From: JBGSYJ01 sp041748075
GTDB taxonomy: Bacteria > Acidobacteriota > Thermoanaerobaculia > Gp7-AA8
Assembly: GCA_041748075.1 (NCBI GenBank)
Contig: JBGTDX010000118.1
Coordinates: forward strand, 62,001-126,000
DNA: 64,000 nt
Reading direction: 5' to 3'
Positions 51,946 to 61,365 of the stretch are shown one piece after another. Every line of letters starts with the position of its first letter. Within the stretch, counting starts at the first letter, position 1. The notes beneath the pieces are model-generated. The model saw only the letters and a program-made list of their open reading frames with translations. It was not told the DNA's origin and made no database searches. Both the position numbers and the translations under genes were made by a program.

Positions 51946-54591
51946 CTACGTACCGCGGACGATGCGGGGTGTGATGAAAATCAACAGCTCGTCGTGGCGC
52001 CGCCCAATTTCTCTGTTTTTGAAAAGATGTCCCAGGACAGGAATCTGATGAATGATCGGGACACGGTTTTCGGAGTCGTTATCCGTCGACTGATAGATGC
52101 CGCCGATGACGGCTGTTCCGCCGTCGCGGACCATCAGCCGCGTCTGAGCTCTCCGGGTGATGAGCGGCACATTCTCGCCGCCCGTGATCCCGAGCGCTGT
52201 GGCCGGCTCTACCTTCTGTACCTCGATGATCATGATCACGGTGTTCTCCGCTGTGATCTGCGGCGTGACGCTCAGCCGGAGCGTCGCGTCAACGAAGGCT
52301 ACGGTCGTCGTGAAGTTCACCCGTGTCTGGAAGGGAATCTGAATACCGCTCTGAATCTCGGCCTGGGCGTTGTCCTGCGTCGCGATCCGCGGCGCGGAGA
52401 TCACGCGCGCCAGACCCTCGTTCTCCGCCGCTGCAAGCAACAGATCGAGATCAAACGTTCCGAGAACATTCGAAAGACTGATGTCGAACACCGTACGTCC
52501 GATCGCGAGATCGAACACAGAGCCCGGTCCTCCCACGCCTGTGTTGATCCGGTTCGGCCACTGGAGTCCGGTCCCGGTTCCCAGTGCCGGGTCCAGATCC
52601 GCGTTGAATCCGAGCGAGAAGCCGAACTGCCTGGAGAACGTCTTGGTCGTCTCCACGATGCGCGCTTCGATGATCACCTGTGGCGTCGGGATGTCGACCG
52701 TATCGACCATGTTGAGCATCAGCCGCAACGCTTCCGGGATATCGGTGATGATGATCTGATTGGTGCGCGCGTCGACGATGATCTTTCCGCGAGGCGAGGC
52801 AAGCTGCGTGAGCAGCGTAGATATCTCTCCTGCTTTCGCGTACGAAAGCCGGCGCGCCACCGAGGTGGTCGGTACGTTGAGCCGCTTCTCTTCTTCACGG
52901 CGGCGTGTCGCCGCCTGCTCGGTGGCCAGGCGGTCGACCGTACCGATCCGCATGACGTTGCCTTCGAGATCGTAGGCCAGGCCGTTCTGCTTGAGGATCA
53001 GCTCGAGCGCCTGGTCCCACGGCACATCGGTGAACTCCACGCTGACCGTCCCGGTAACCTGCGGGTCGATCGCGATGTTCAGTCCCGTGAGCTGCGCGAA
53101 GGTGCGCAGGACGTCCTTGATGTCCGCATCCTTGAGGGTCAGGCTCAGTGGCTCACCCGTGTAGACCCGCTCCTCGGTGCTGAGAGTCCGGCTCGTGCCC
53201 GGAGCGATGCCACCGCTCAGGTCGATCATCGGCCCGACTCTCGTGATGGGAGGTTCGATGAATACGTCTTCCACGGGCGACACGCGCGCGGTCGACTCCG
53301 GCAGCGTTGCCGTGGCCGTCGACCGTGGCCCTGACTGCGGCGCCGGGCTGTTCACTACGTGCGTGGTCACTGGTCGAAACTCCGGTTCCACCCGGGCCGG
53401 GGGCGGCGGAACCACGAAGGCCACGGATGGCGCCTCTTCTTCGAAAATGTTCCGCTCGTCCTGCGTTGAAGCCATCTTTACGACAGGCTCGGCCACGACC
53501 GGCTCGACCTCCGCAGGGAGCGACCGTGCAGGTGCTGGCGGCGGCGCTTCAGACGCAACCCGTGTCGGCTCGCGCACGGGAACGGGGAGAGCCGGTGGAG
53601 GCATCTCCTCGGCTTGGGCCGTCATACTCGGGGGAGCGGGGTCCGAATAGGCCTCACGGGCGACCGGCTCGCTCGACTGCGCGAGTGCCGCTGGCGGGAC
53701 AGACCTCGCCCGGCCAAACGTAACGCGAAGAGATCGTCCGTCTCTGACAATGTCGTACTCGATCAATTCATCGAGGTCCACAACGATTCGAGTGATGGCT
53801 TCCGGGGTCAGCTGGAACTGCGAGACTCGGATCTGCCGAACGCTCGCGGCGGCAACCTGGAAATTTTTTTGGCGGACGTGATTCGTGACCCCCTTGAGAT
53901 CGACGACCAGACGGAGAGGGTTCGCCAGACGGAAAGTCGTGTATTCCACTCGGCCGTCCGTCTCGAGCACGACCTCGCTTCCGGACGAACTTACATTCCG
54001 CAGTCTTCTGGCCGGAGGGTAATCCGATCGGAAATCACTCGAGGCCGGCGCTGCTGTCGCGACCACAGGTGTCTCACGAATGTCGGATACAGAAACGACA
54101 TCCTCCGGCGGAGGGAGCACTTCCGGAGCGTCGAAATCTTCGACGCTCGCCATGAGGGGTTCCGAGAAATCGATCACCACCCTGCCGTCGACCGTCGAGG
54201 CCGTGGCGGACATGGGCGACGTGAAACGAACCGTAACGCGAGTGAGCGGCCGGCCGAGCTCTATGGCCTCGTCCGCCGCGACGGATGCGACGTAAGACGG
54301 CAGATTCGTGGGCAGAACCAAACCGTAAGCCTTGGTCGTCCGCGGAAGGTCCAGCACGAAAACATCGGGCTGCGGACTGTACGAGGTGTACGTGGGCGCT
54401 CCCGTAGTTTGCAGGACCAGCCGCGGTGCAGGGAGTGCCTCGGCGCGGAGAGCATCGAGCGTCGCCCGCCCCCCGTTTTCCGCACTCGGAACCGCGGATC
54501 CGGCCTGCACCTCCGACGGATTTCCCGACGCGCAGGCAACTGCCAGGACCAGCACGCTTCCCATGACGAGCAGACGCAGCGTTTTCATCAT
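51946..54591 (-). CDS. pilQ: Type IV pilus secretin PilQ
   Basis: The 881-aa protein starts at ATG 54591 or 54588, after GGGAGG, with signal LLVMGSVLVLAVAC. Two AMIN-type beta domains (about 50-150 and 195-300, with VVDLKGVTNHVRQKNF) precede a Pro-rich region. Then come the secretin-TonB domain (LSLTLKDADIKDVLRTFAQLT ... VEFTDVPWDQALELILKQNG), the N1 domain and the secretin core (VIIEARIVETTKTFSRQFGF ... LAAAENEGLARVISAPRIAT ... VRDGGTAVIGGIY ... IPVLGHLFKNREI). It is the last of pilMNOPQ and the outer-membrane exit of the pilus. Confidence 0.96.
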   Translation of the reverse strand: MMKTLRLLVMGSVLVLAVACASGNPSEVQAGSAVPSAENGGRATLDALRAEALPAPRLVLQTTGAPTYTSYSPQPDVFVLDLPRTTKAYGLVLPTNLPSYVASVAADEAIELGRPLTRVTVRFTSPMSATASTVDGRVVIDFSEPLMASVEDFDAPEVLPPPEDVVSVSDIRETPVVATAAPASSDFRSDYPPARRLRNVSSSGSEVVLETDGRVEYTTFRLANPLRLVVDLKGVTNHVRQKNFQVAAASVRQIRVSQFQLTPEAITRIVVDLDELIEYDIVRDGRSLRVTFGRARSVPPAALAQSSEPVAREAYSDPAPPSMTAQAEEMPPPALPVPVREPTRVASEAPPPAPARSLPAEVEPVVAEPVVKMASTQDERNIFEEEAPSVAFVVPPPPARVEPEFRPVTTHVVNSPAPQSGPRSTATATLPESTARVSPVEDVFIEPPITRVGPMIDLSGGIAPGTSRTLSTEERVYTGEPLSLTLKDADIKDVLRTFAQLTGLNIAIDPQVTGTVSVEFTDVPWDQALELILKQNGLAYDLEGNVMRIGTVDRLATEQAATRRREEEKRLNVPTTSVARRLSYAKAGEISTLLTQLASPRGKIIVDARTNQIIITDIPEALRLMLNMVDTVDIPTPQVIIEARIVETTKTFSRQFGFSLGFNADLDPALGTGTGLQWPNRINTGVGGPGSVFDLAIGRTVFDISLSNVLGTFDLDLLLAAAENEGLARVISAPRIATQDNAQAEIQSGIQIPFQTRVNFTTTVAFVDATLRLSVTPQITAENTVIMIIEVQKVEPATALGITGGENVPLITRRAQTRLMVRDGGTAVIGGIYQSTDNDSENRVPIIHQIPVLGHLFKNREIGRRHDELLIFITPRIVRGT

Positions 54592-54683
54592 GCCTCCCAC
54601 CATCCCATCACCATCACAACCCTCCACGTCACCCGTGGGCAGTATTCAAGCGATACTCGAGCGCCTGAGCGCACCTGTCCGGT

Positions 54684-55193
54684 TTAACGTCTGTTTGCCT
54701 CCGACTGCGGCGTGATGTCCTTGACGACCTCACGGAATCTTTCAATCCGCGTGGGGTCATTCACTTCCTGCCGGAACACGACCGAAAGCGGCGTGATCCG
54801 GATGACTTCACCGTCAAATACCTTGTCACCAACCTTGATCAGGTATCCGTTGTTGTCCGGACCGTTGACCATCGCCACGAACCCTTCCCGCGTCCGGACA
54901 ACCCCCGTAAGATCGAGCTCTTCGATGAGAAATCCAGCGGCTCCGGGAGGCGCATTCTCGCGGCTCATCTGTGGCGCGGGACCGACGAGCGATCGGAACG
55001 GATCCCTCCGTCCCTGCTGATCGTAGCGATAGCTGTCTGCTGCGTCCGGATCTTCGAGGATCTCCTGAAGATCCTGCTGAAGCGTCTCATCGGGCGACTG
55101 ACCCCGAGCAGGGGCGGGTGGCTGCTGCGCCACCGCGATCAGAGCGGTTGCCGCAATCAGAACCAGCACGAACAGAAGCTTCTTCTTGATCAT
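54684..55193 (-). CDS. pilP: Type IV pilus alignment lipoprotein PilP
   Basis: The 169-aa protein has an N-terminal signal (LLFVLVLIAATALIAVA). A disordered stretch with YDQQGRRDPFRSLVG, the PilP motif that binds PilN/PilO, precedes a small beta domain (LIEELDLTGVVRTREGFVAMV ... YLIKVGDKVFDGEVIRITPLS). There is no Cys at the signal end, so it is not clearly a lipoprotein here. I chose ATG 55193, preceded by AGGTGATGGGG; GTG 55202 and ATG 55199 are possible. It lies 10 bp after pilO and precedes pilQ. Confidence 0.94.
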   Translation of the reverse strand: MIKKKLLFVLVLIAATALIAVAQQPPAPARGQSPDETLQQDLQEILEDPDAADSYRYDQQGRRDPFRSLVGPAPQMSRENAPPGAAGFLIEELDLTGVVRTREGFVAMVNGPDNNGYLIKVGDKVFDGEVIRITPLSVVFRQEVNDPTRIERFREVVKDITPQSEANRR

Positions 55194-55202
55194 CCCCATC
55201 AC

Positions 55203-55820
55203 CTACTGAGCCCCGCCCGGCGTTCCGTCCGCCGTGTCCGGTTCGTTCTTCGGTTCAATATAGACGAATGTCTTCGCCACGAATTCACTCGTCACCGTAC
55301 GTTCGGATTGTACTCCGAGTGCGTTGATCGAAAACTGCTCGACGTTCATGATGCGGGAGAAACTGCTCAGCCGATTGAACAGGATCGCAAGATTGTGGTA
55401 GCCGCCCTCGACCGCAATACTGATCGGCCATTCGGAGTAGACCTCGCTTTCCTCGGAAGGAACGAGCGGCGGGAATGCGATCCGGCGGAGAGTGAAGTCT
55501 CCCTGATCGACCAGAGCCTTGATCTTCTTGATGATCTCTTCGGTGTTTCTGCTCGAGGGAAGAATGCGACGGAGCTTGTCCAGCTCGAGCTCGAGCCGTT
55601 TGACCTCCTCGCGGAACTGCGGAAGCTTCTTTTCGGCCGAGCGGCCCGCCTGGATCTTCTTGGCGAGCTCATCGAGCTCCGCGTCGACGGTCACGATCTC
55701 TGCATTGAGTGGCTTGATGAGAAAATAATGCACGCCGAAGACGATCAGCGCCGCGAGGGCGAGTCCGATGAGCAGCCCGTAGTACCAGGGCTTTCCTTCC
55801 ATTCCGAGCTCGAGGGCCAT
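55203..55820 (-). CDS. pilO: Type IV pilus inner-membrane protein PilO
   Basis: The 205-aa protein has a short cytoplasmic tail, a membrane helix (YYGLLIGLALAALIVFGVHYF), a coiled coil (about 40-95) and the PilO core ISIAVEGGYHNLAILFNRLSS. It pairs with PilN. ATG 55820 is preceded by AGGGGAAA and lies 10 nt after pilN's stop. The earlier ATG at 55880 would overlap pilN heavily. Confidence 0.94.
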   Translation of the reverse strand: MALELGMEGKPWYYGLLIGLALAALIVFGVHYFLIKPLNAEIVTVDAELDELAKKIQAGRSAEKKLPQFREEVKRLELELDKLRRILPSSRNTEEIIKKIKALVDQGDFTLRRIAFPPLVPSEESEVYSEWPISIAVEGGYHNLAILFNRLSSFSRIMNVEQFSINALGVQSERTVTSEFVAKTFVYIEPKNEPDTADGTPGGAQ

Positions 55821-55830
55821 CGGCTTTCCC

Positions 55831-56511
55831 CTATGTCCCCGCACCCGGAAGGGGCGCAGTAGCCGGTTGCGTGGATTCAACGGGAGTCACGGCGGGCTCA
55901 CCCACGAGCTCAGTCGGCGCATAGGTGAAATTGAACGTCATGCCCCAGCTATACACCGTCGTATTCCCCTCCTGGCCCGTGGTCACGGCGTCCACCACCG
56001 GCTCTTCGAAAGTGGGATCCGTCTTGATGTTCTCGACGTAATTTGCGATAGCGGTCGGATTGAGAGCCTTGCCCTGCATGGTCACCTGATTGCCAGAGAA
56101 GGTCATCGAAGTCAGCCAGACGAGGTCCGGAAGGAGCTGGCTGATCTTGTCCATGATCCGAACAGGGCCTTTCTGCCTCTGTTTGAGGTCGTTGATCAGA
56201 TTGATTCTCTTTTCGAGGGAGTCCTTGCGTCTCTGGAACTGCTCGACCTCGGCGATGATCGATTCGAGCTGCTGGGCTTCCTGCCTGCGCTCAACCGCTT
56301 CGTCCTGCTTCGAGCCCAGCTCCCGGCTCTTGAGCAACCACCACCCGCCCGCCAGCAGAAGCCCTGCGACGATGAGCCCCACGATCAGCACGTTATTGAT
56401 CTCCCGCGGCGCGGACATCGATGCGGAACTGGCCATCGACGAACCGGACCGCGAGGGTCCCGTGTCGCGGGCTCCGGCGCGAGCCTCCCGGATCAGGTTG
56501 ATCTTGATCAC
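55831..56511 (-). CDS. pilN: Type IV pilus inner-membrane protein PilN
   Basis: Starts with GTG 56511 (VIKINLIREARA), overlapping the pilM stop by 3 bp. The canonical INLI/NLL motif that docks in PilM is at the N-terminus. A Ser/Arg-rich insertion, a membrane helix (VLIVGLIVAGLLLAGGWWLL), a coiled coil and a periplasmic domain (SQLLPDLVWLTSMTFSGNQV) follow. The Ser/Ala-rich insertion between motif and helix makes it longer than usual (226 aa). The frame is open back to 56580, inside pilM, but the GTG fits best. Confidence 0.94.
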   Translation of the reverse strand: MIKINLIREARAGARDTGPSRSGSSMASSASMSAPREINNVLIVGLIVAGLLLAGGWWLLKSRELGSKQDEAVERRQEAQQLESIIAEVEQFQRRKDSLEKRINLINDLKQRQKGPVRIMDKISQLLPDLVWLTSMTFSGNQVTMQGKALNPTAIANYVENIKTDPTFEEPVVDAVTTGQEGNTTVYSWGMTFNFTYAPTELVGEPAVTPVESTQPATAPLPGAGT

Positions 56512-57563
56512 GAGTCCCCCAGCTTTCTGATGGCGAGTCCTACCGCCACGGCCATACTCGGCCCGACCTCGGAGATCCACTCGGGATTGAAGTCGCTCTC
56601 ATTGATCGCGATATTGCGGAAAGGATTCATAATCTCCACGGGGATGCCAAACTTTTCCCGCAGGATGGCATCGAGATTCAGCACTCCCGATCCGCCTCCC
56701 GCGATGACCACGTGCTCGACCCGTTCGGCTCCCGAAGTCGCCGCGAAGAAGTCGAGCGTCTTCCGCAACTCGGATGCGAAGTCCTCGGAAACCGAGTTCA
56801 GAATCGGGATCACCTGCTGAATGTTTCGATCGGCGACCGACTCGCCCCGCTTGAGGCCTTCGGCCTGAGCAAACGAGAGGTTCAACTCGCGCTGAATGGC
56901 GTCCGTGTACTGGTTGCCGCCAAACGTGATGTCCCGCCAGAAGAGCGATTCGCCACCCTGCATGACCGTGACGTTGGTCACCGAAGCCCCGATGTTCACA
57001 AGAGCCGTGACCTCACGGCCCACGATCGGATAGTTCAGCTCATAGGCGTTCTGAAGGGCGAAGGCGTCCACATCCACGATCACCGACGACTTGCCGGTCT
57101 GGCTGATCACCGAGGTGTAATCGTTGATCTTTTCCTTCTTGACGGCCACCAGGATGACGTCGACGCTGTCGCCTCCCGAGCTCGGAAGCGGGACGTAGTC
57201 GAGGTTGACGTCATTGATATCGAAGGGGATGTACTGCTCGGCTTCCCACTGGATCGACTCGGCGAGCTCCTCGCTGGACATGGAGGGCAGGGCGATTTTC
57301 TTGATGATGACCGAATGGCCGGACAGGGAAGTGGCAAAGCTGGAATTCTTCACTCCCTGGGCGGCGTTGAGGCGTTGGATGGTATCGACGACGAGCGAGG
57401 AATCCATGATGGATCCGTCGACGATGGCTTCCGGTGAGAGCGACTCGATGCCTATCTTGAGCAGCTGATAGGAACCAGCCTTCTTCTCCTTCAACTCCAC
57501 GAGCTTCACCGCGGAGGATCCGATATCAAGACCAACTACATTTTTGCTCTTTGAGAAGAACAC
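56508..57563 (-). CDS. pilM: Type IV pilus assembly ATPase PilM (actin-like)
   Basis: At 351 aa it begins FFSKSKNVVGLDIGSSAVKLVEL (phosphate-1 loop) and has ALPSMSSEELAESIQWEAEQYIPFDINDV, a PilM signature. LVNIGASVTNVTVM (phosphate-2) and HVVIAGGGSGVLNLDAILRE (adenosine loop) follow. It is the cytoplasmic partner that binds PilN. The start is GTG 57563 after GGGGTGAG. First gene of the minus-strand T4P run, with a promoter at 57636-57664. Confidence 0.96.
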   Translation of the reverse strand: MFFSKSKNVVGLDIGSSAVKLVELKEKKAGSYQLLKIGIESLSPEAIVDGSIMDSSLVVDTIQRLNAAQGVKNSSFATSLSGHSVIIKKIALPSMSSEELAESIQWEAEQYIPFDINDVNLDYVPLPSSGGDSVDVILVAVKKEKINDYTSVISQTGKSSVIVDVDAFALQNAYELNYPIVGREVTALVNIGASVTNVTVMQGGESLFWRDITFGGNQYTDAIQRELNLSFAQAEGLKRGESVADRNIQQVIPILNSVSEDFASELRKTLDFFAATSGAERVEHVVIAGGGSGVLNLDAILREKFGIPVEIMNPFRNIAINESDFNPEWISEVGPSMAVAVGLAIRKLGDS

Positions 57564-57635
57564 CGCTCACCCCATCCATCTCACTCACTTCTCGTCGGGC
57601 ACTGATTCAGAGCATGAATTTTGAAAGTTGGAGCG

Positions 57636-57664
57636 AAATTACACGGTTTTAATAGTCATGTCAA
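57636..57664 (-). promoter_or_regulatory. Sigma-70-type promoter for pilM
   Basis: On the minus strand TTGACA (57659-57664) and TAATTT (57636-57641) are separated by 17 nt, about 75 nt upstream of the pilM GTG. The -35 is consensus and the -10 differs at two positions. It would drive pilMNOPQ and perhaps later genes. Confidence 0.7.
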
Positions 57665-57876
57665 CTCTACAAGATTTAGAGACGCAAATAGATGCGGCGA
57701 CAGGACCGGGGTGGTCCAACCCGCTTTTCTCACATCATTTGTCGCGGGGAGGACGAGTCATCGCCGGCACGCTGTCAGGGTGCAAGGCGCCTCGCAACGA
57801 ACCAGATAGGGCCGGTATCGTCTTCGCGGCAGAAACGGTGTGAGAAATGGGAGTTGAGGGCCAGTTTGAAAAAGCA

Positions 57877-57905
57877 TTGCGCGGAATCGGGACGGCACGT
57901 ACAAT
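57877..57905 (+). promoter_or_regulatory. Sigma-70-type promoter for rpmB
   Basis: TTGCGC (57877-57882) and TACAAT (57900-57905) are separated by exactly 17 nt, and 31 nt separate the -10 from the rpmB ATG, with GAGGAG as ribosome site (57924-57929). With the pilM promoter, this accounts for the two edges of the 373-bp divergent gap 57564-57936. I see no gene in that gap. Confidence 0.65.
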
Positions 57906-57936
57906 TCCTCGCTTTTGAATTTCGAGGAGTCAATCC

Positions 57937-58131
57937 ATGGCAAAGATGTGTGAAGTCTGCGGCAAAGCGCCGGTTTTCGGCAACCGGGTGAGTCATGCCC
58001 ACAATGTGTCGAGCCGCCGGTGGCTGCCGAACCTGCAGAGGGTTCGCGTCCTGGTCGGCGGAGCCGTCCGCAGGATGAACGTCTGCACCCGCTGCATCCG
58101 CTCGGGCTCGATCCAGAAAGCCGCCCGGTAG
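57937..58131 (+). CDS. rpmB: Ribosomal protein L28
   Basis: The 64-aa protein MAKMCEVCGKAPVFGNRVSH continues with AHNVSSRRWLPNLQRVRV, then VCTRC near the end. Two CxxC pairs (CEVC and CTRC) make this the zinc-binding (C+) version. Start ATG 57937 has a strong ribosome site. Component of the large ribosomal subunit. Confidence 0.97.
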   Translation: MAKMCEVCGKAPVFGNRVSHAHNVSSRRWLPNLQRVRVLVGGAVRRMNVCTRCIRSGSIQKAAR

Positions 58132-58155
58132 TCTCGCCTGCAGCCTCAACCAATC

Positions 58156-58186
58156 AGCCCCGTCACCGGGGCTTTTTGCTTTTTTG
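58156..58186 (+). terminator. Intrinsic terminator of rpmB
   Basis: AGCCCC and GGGGCT pair around a short loop (58156-58173), followed directly by TTTTTGCTTTTTT. It lies 25 nt after the rpmB stop. Confidence 0.9.
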
Positions 58187-58208
58187 GGGGTGAGGGACGT
58201 CCCTCGAC

Positions 58209-58303
58209 GCCGTCGCCGTCGCCGTGGCCGTGGCCGAGACCATGGCGCCGGAGGGCGCAGAAAGACGCTAGTGTCCTGTAACGGCGACGGAAACGGAAAC
58301 GGT
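58209..58303. repeat. Hexamer-array hairpin F between rpmB and rel
   Basis: The left arm, 58209-58237, reads as 6-mers (GCCGTC, GCCGTC, GCCGTG, GCCGTG, GCCGAG). The right arm, 58281-58303, is inverse units (CGGCGA, CGGAAA, CGGAAA, CGG). The spacer is 43 nt. It has the same plan as the heptamer hairpins but with 6-nt units, and it is not inside a gene. Confidence 0.65.
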
Positions 58304-58335
58304 AATCAGGGTGCGCAGGAGCTGGAGGCGGGCGC

Positions 58336-60507
58336 TTATGCCGTTGCGTGGCGGATGTTGTACTTCCGCTCGACCTGGAGCACTCCATCGATCGCGCTGA
58401 TGGACTTGATCACCTTTTCGAGGTGTTTGAGGTCGGCGATTTCGACGTTCAGCTCGATGGTGCCTCGCCCGTCAGCCGTCCGGGACTCGAGGTTCCGGAT
58501 GTTTGTCTTGAGGTTGGCGATGGAGGATACGACACGGGCCAGAATCCCCTGGCGGTCTTCCATGACGATCTCGAGATCGATGTTGAATCGCGAGCCCCGC
58601 TCATCGGCCCAGGAAACCTCGATCTCACGATCCGGATTGAAAATCAGGTTCTTCACATTCGGACAGCTCGCGCTGTGCACCGCGATCCCTTTTCCGCGGG
58701 TGACGTAGCCGACGATCTCTTCTCCGGGCACAGGGTTGCAGCAGCCGGCCAGGTACGTCATCAGGTCGTCGTAGCCCTTGACTTTGATGGTCTGGGCTCC
58801 GGTGAAGGGAAAGATTCTGCGCACGGCCTGCTGGAACACGCCGGCGGGCTCCGGTTCCTTTTTCCCTTTGCCTCCCTCGGGGACAAACCTCTCCACGACG
58901 GCCTTCGCGGCGATCTTTCCGTATCCGACGTCGGCAAAGAGCTCCTCGAGCCTGGCCAGCCCGTATTCGGCGAGCACGCCATCGAGAGCGTTCTCGGCGA
59001 TGAGCTTCTTGAACTGAACGCGGAGGCGTTTCGCTTCTTTTTCGATCAGCTTCCGTCCCAGCTCAGTCGATCGGTTCTTCTGCTCGGTGTTGAGCCAGTG
59101 ACGGATCTTGTGGCGAGCCCTCGAGGTGACGACCAGATTGATCCAGTCGCGATTGGGCGTTTGATTCGGCGTCGTGAGTATCTCGACGATGTCACCGTTC
59201 TTCAGAGTCGTCCGGAGGGGCATGAGCTTCCCGTTGATCCGAGCTCCGACACACCGATGTCCCACGTCCGTGTGGATCCCGTAAGCGAAATCCAGCGGGG
59301 TGGCTCCACGCGGAAACGCGAACACGTCGCCCTTCGGCGTGAAGGTGTAGACCTCGTCGGGGTAGAGGTCGATCTTCAGCGAATTCATGAACACCCGTGG
59401 GTCCTTGATGTCGTGCTGCCATTCGACCACCTGTCGCAACCAGAGGAAGTTCTCGTCATCGGTTGACGGTCCCCCACCTTCTTTATATTTCCAGTGGGCG
59501 GCGATCCCCTGTTCGGCAACCAGATCCATCTCCCGGGTCCGGATCTGCACCTCGAAGGGCTGGCCCTTCTCAGCCACGACGGTGGTGTGGAGGGACTGGT
59601 AGAAGTTCGGCTTCGGCATCGCAACGTAATCTTTGATGCGGCCGGGCACGGGTCTCCAGGTCTGGTGGATGATGCCGAGCGCCGCGTAACAATCCTTGAC
59701 TGTCGCGGTCGTGATGCGGAAGGCGAGATAGTCGTAGAGCTGGCCGATGTCGATTCCCTGTTTACGCAGTTTCTGGTGGATCGAGTACATCGATTTTACG
59801 CGGCCGCCGACTTCGCATTCGATGAGGTTCTCGCTCATCTTCGCGCTGAGGGTCTCCCGGATTCTGTCGACGATCTCACCCGACACCGCCAACTTTCCTT
59901 CGACCGCGCGCGAGAGCTCTTCGTACTCCCGCTGGTGGAGATTTCGGAACGAGAGGTCCTCGAGCTCATTCTTGATCCGCCCCATGCCGAGGCGGTTCGC
60001 GATAGGCGCATAGATCTCGAGTGTTTCCTTGGCAATGGTCAGACGGCGATCGTCCGGCATGTGCTCGAGGGTTCGCATGTTGTGCAGCCGGTCCGCGAGC
60101 TTGACGAGAACGACGCGGAGGTCCGAGACCATCGCGAGAATCATCTTGCGGAACGTTTCGGCCTGTTGCTGTTCTTTCGAGACGTAGGCGTAGCGTGAGA
60201 TCTTCGTCACGCCGTCAACGAGCTCGGCAACATCGTCGCCGAAGAGCTCCTGCAGTTTCTCCTTGGTCGTGAGGGTGTCCTCGAGAACGTCGTGCAGGAG
60301 CCCGACTGCGATCGAGGTTTCGTCGAGCCTCATGTCCGCCAGGATGTAGGCGACATTGAGTGGATGAACCAGGTACGGCTCGCCCGAGCGGCGGACCTGT
60401 CCCTTGTGCTCGAGGGCCGAGAAGATGTAGGCCTTCTGGAGCAGTTCCTCATCGAATCCCGGTTTGTAGGACTCGACCTTGTCGAGGATCTGTTCGAAAC
60501 GGATCAT
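58336..60507 (-). CDS. rel: Bifunctional (p)ppGpp synthetase/hydrolase RelA/SpoT
   Basis: At 723 aa the order is: HD hydrolase domain (YLVHPLNVAYILADM; SIAVGLLHDVLEDT; KLADRLHNMRTLEHMPDDRR), synthetase domain (YDYLAFRITTATVKDCYAALG; IKDYVAMPKPNFYQSLHTTV; EVQIRTREMDLVAEQGIAAH), TGS domain (VYTFTPKGDVFAFPRGATPL) and C-terminal ACT domain (IEVSWADERGSRFNIDLEIV). The presence of HD residues and a full synthetase core suggests both activities. Makes and removes the starvation alarmone. Only one such gene is in view. Confidence 0.95.
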   Translation of the reverse strand: MIRFEQILDKVESYKPGFDEELLQKAYIFSALEHKGQVRRSGEPYLVHPLNVAYILADMRLDETSIAVGLLHDVLEDTLTTKEKLQELFGDDVAELVDGVTKISRYAYVSKEQQQAETFRKMILAMVSDLRVVLVKLADRLHNMRTLEHMPDDRRLTIAKETLEIYAPIANRLGMGRIKNELEDLSFRNLHQREYEELSRAVEGKLAVSGEIVDRIRETLSAKMSENLIECEVGGRVKSMYSIHQKLRKQGIDIGQLYDYLAFRITTATVKDCYAALGIIHQTWRPVPGRIKDYVAMPKPNFYQSLHTTVVAEKGQPFEVQIRTREMDLVAEQGIAAHWKYKEGGGPSTDDENFLWLRQVVEWQHDIKDPRVFMNSLKIDLYPDEVYTFTPKGDVFAFPRGATPLDFAYGIHTDVGHRCVGARINGKLMPLRTTLKNGDIVEILTTPNQTPNRDWINLVVTSRARHKIRHWLNTEQKNRSTELGRKLIEKEAKRLRVQFKKLIAENALDGVLAEYGLARLEELFADVGYGKIAAKAVVERFVPEGGKGKKEPEPAGVFQQAVRRIFPFTGAQTIKVKGYDDLMTYLAGCCNPVPGEEIVGYVTRGKGIAVHSASCPNVKNLIFNPDREIEVSWADERGSRFNIDLEIVMEDRQGILARVVSSIANLKTNIRNLESRTADGRGTIELNVEIADLKHLEKVIKSISAIDGVLQVERKYNIRHATA

Positions 60508-60594
60508 TTGCGCTATCTCAACTGCGAGCGAGTATAACGCTCAAACCCCGAGGTCCATTCTGGACGGGAGGAAGGGCGTCGCATCTCGCTCCCC

Positions 60595-61365
60595 TTACGC
60601 GCTCGGAACGATCCAGCTGCGGCCATCCGCCGACTCGATGGCCTCGCCGCGAAAGCCGAAGTACTCGAGCATCACTTCGGGCCGCATCACGTCTCCGGGT
60701 GTTCCCTCCATCGCGAGCCTCCCCCTGCTCATGACCAGCATCCGGTCGGAACACGCCGCGCTCCAGTTCATATCGTGCGAGATGAAAACAACGGTGCATC
60801 CTTTCGAGTCGACGATCGATCGGAGCAGTTGCGAGAAGCGCTGCACGTGCTCGAGGTCGAGCGCTGCGAGCGGTTCATCGAGCAGAATCAGGCGCGGTTG
60901 GCCCGCGAGCACGCGGGCGAGAAACACCCGTTTCCTCTCGCCCCCGCTCATCTCCTCCAGGAGCCTGCCGGCGAGATGCGTGGCGTCGCAGTCGGCGAGT
61001 GCCTGCTCGGCGAGCTCGTAGTCTTCCCTCGATTCCCATTGGAACCGGCCGAGAAATGGTGCGCGCCCGGAAAGGACCACATCGATCGCCCGCATCGGCA
61101 GCAGCCACTCCGGTTCCTGAGGGAGATACCCGGTCTGTCGGGCGAACTCGCGGCGATCCCACTCCCCGATCGGCTGGTCCAGAAAGCGGACTTCCCCCTG
61201 CTGCGGCGAGAGCACGCGCGCCATCAGTTTCATCAGCGTCGACTTGCCTGAACCGTTCGGCCCGGTCAGCGAGATCAGCTCTCCTTCGCCGAAACGGGTC
61301 GTCACCGAGTCGAGGCCGCCTACGCCCCTCGCATACGAAAATCCGACAGCTCGGAGGTCCATCAT
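60595..61365 (-). CDS. btuD: ABC transporter ATPase, cobalamin/iron-chelate type
   Basis: The 256-aa ATPase has Walker A GPNGSGKST, a Q-loop (QTGYLPQEPEWLL), signature MSGGERKRVFLARVLAGQ, Walker B RLILLDEPLAALD and an H-loop (VVFISHDMNWSAACSDRM). This is the FecCD-linked type. It overlaps the permease gene by 4 bp. Whether the substrate is cobalamin, heme or a siderophore cannot be read from the ATPase. Confidence 0.88.
   Translation of the reverse strand: MMDLRAVGFSYARGVGGLDSVTTRFGEGELISLTGPNGSGKSTLMKLMARVLSPQQGEVRFLDQPIGEWDRREFARQTGYLPQEPEWLLPMRAIDVVLSGRAPFLGRFQWESREDYELAEQALADCDATHLAGRLLEEMSGGERKRVFLARVLAGQPRLILLDEPLAALDLEHVQRFSQLLRSIVDSKGCTVVFISHDMNWSAACSDRMLVMSRGRLAMEGTPGDVMRPEVMLEYFGFRGEAIESADGRSWIVPSA

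Noticed and set aside
58209..58303. Hairpin F as the rpmB terminator
   Set aside because: A proper terminator with a T-run lies just before it at 58156-58186; hairpin F is better described as a repeat.
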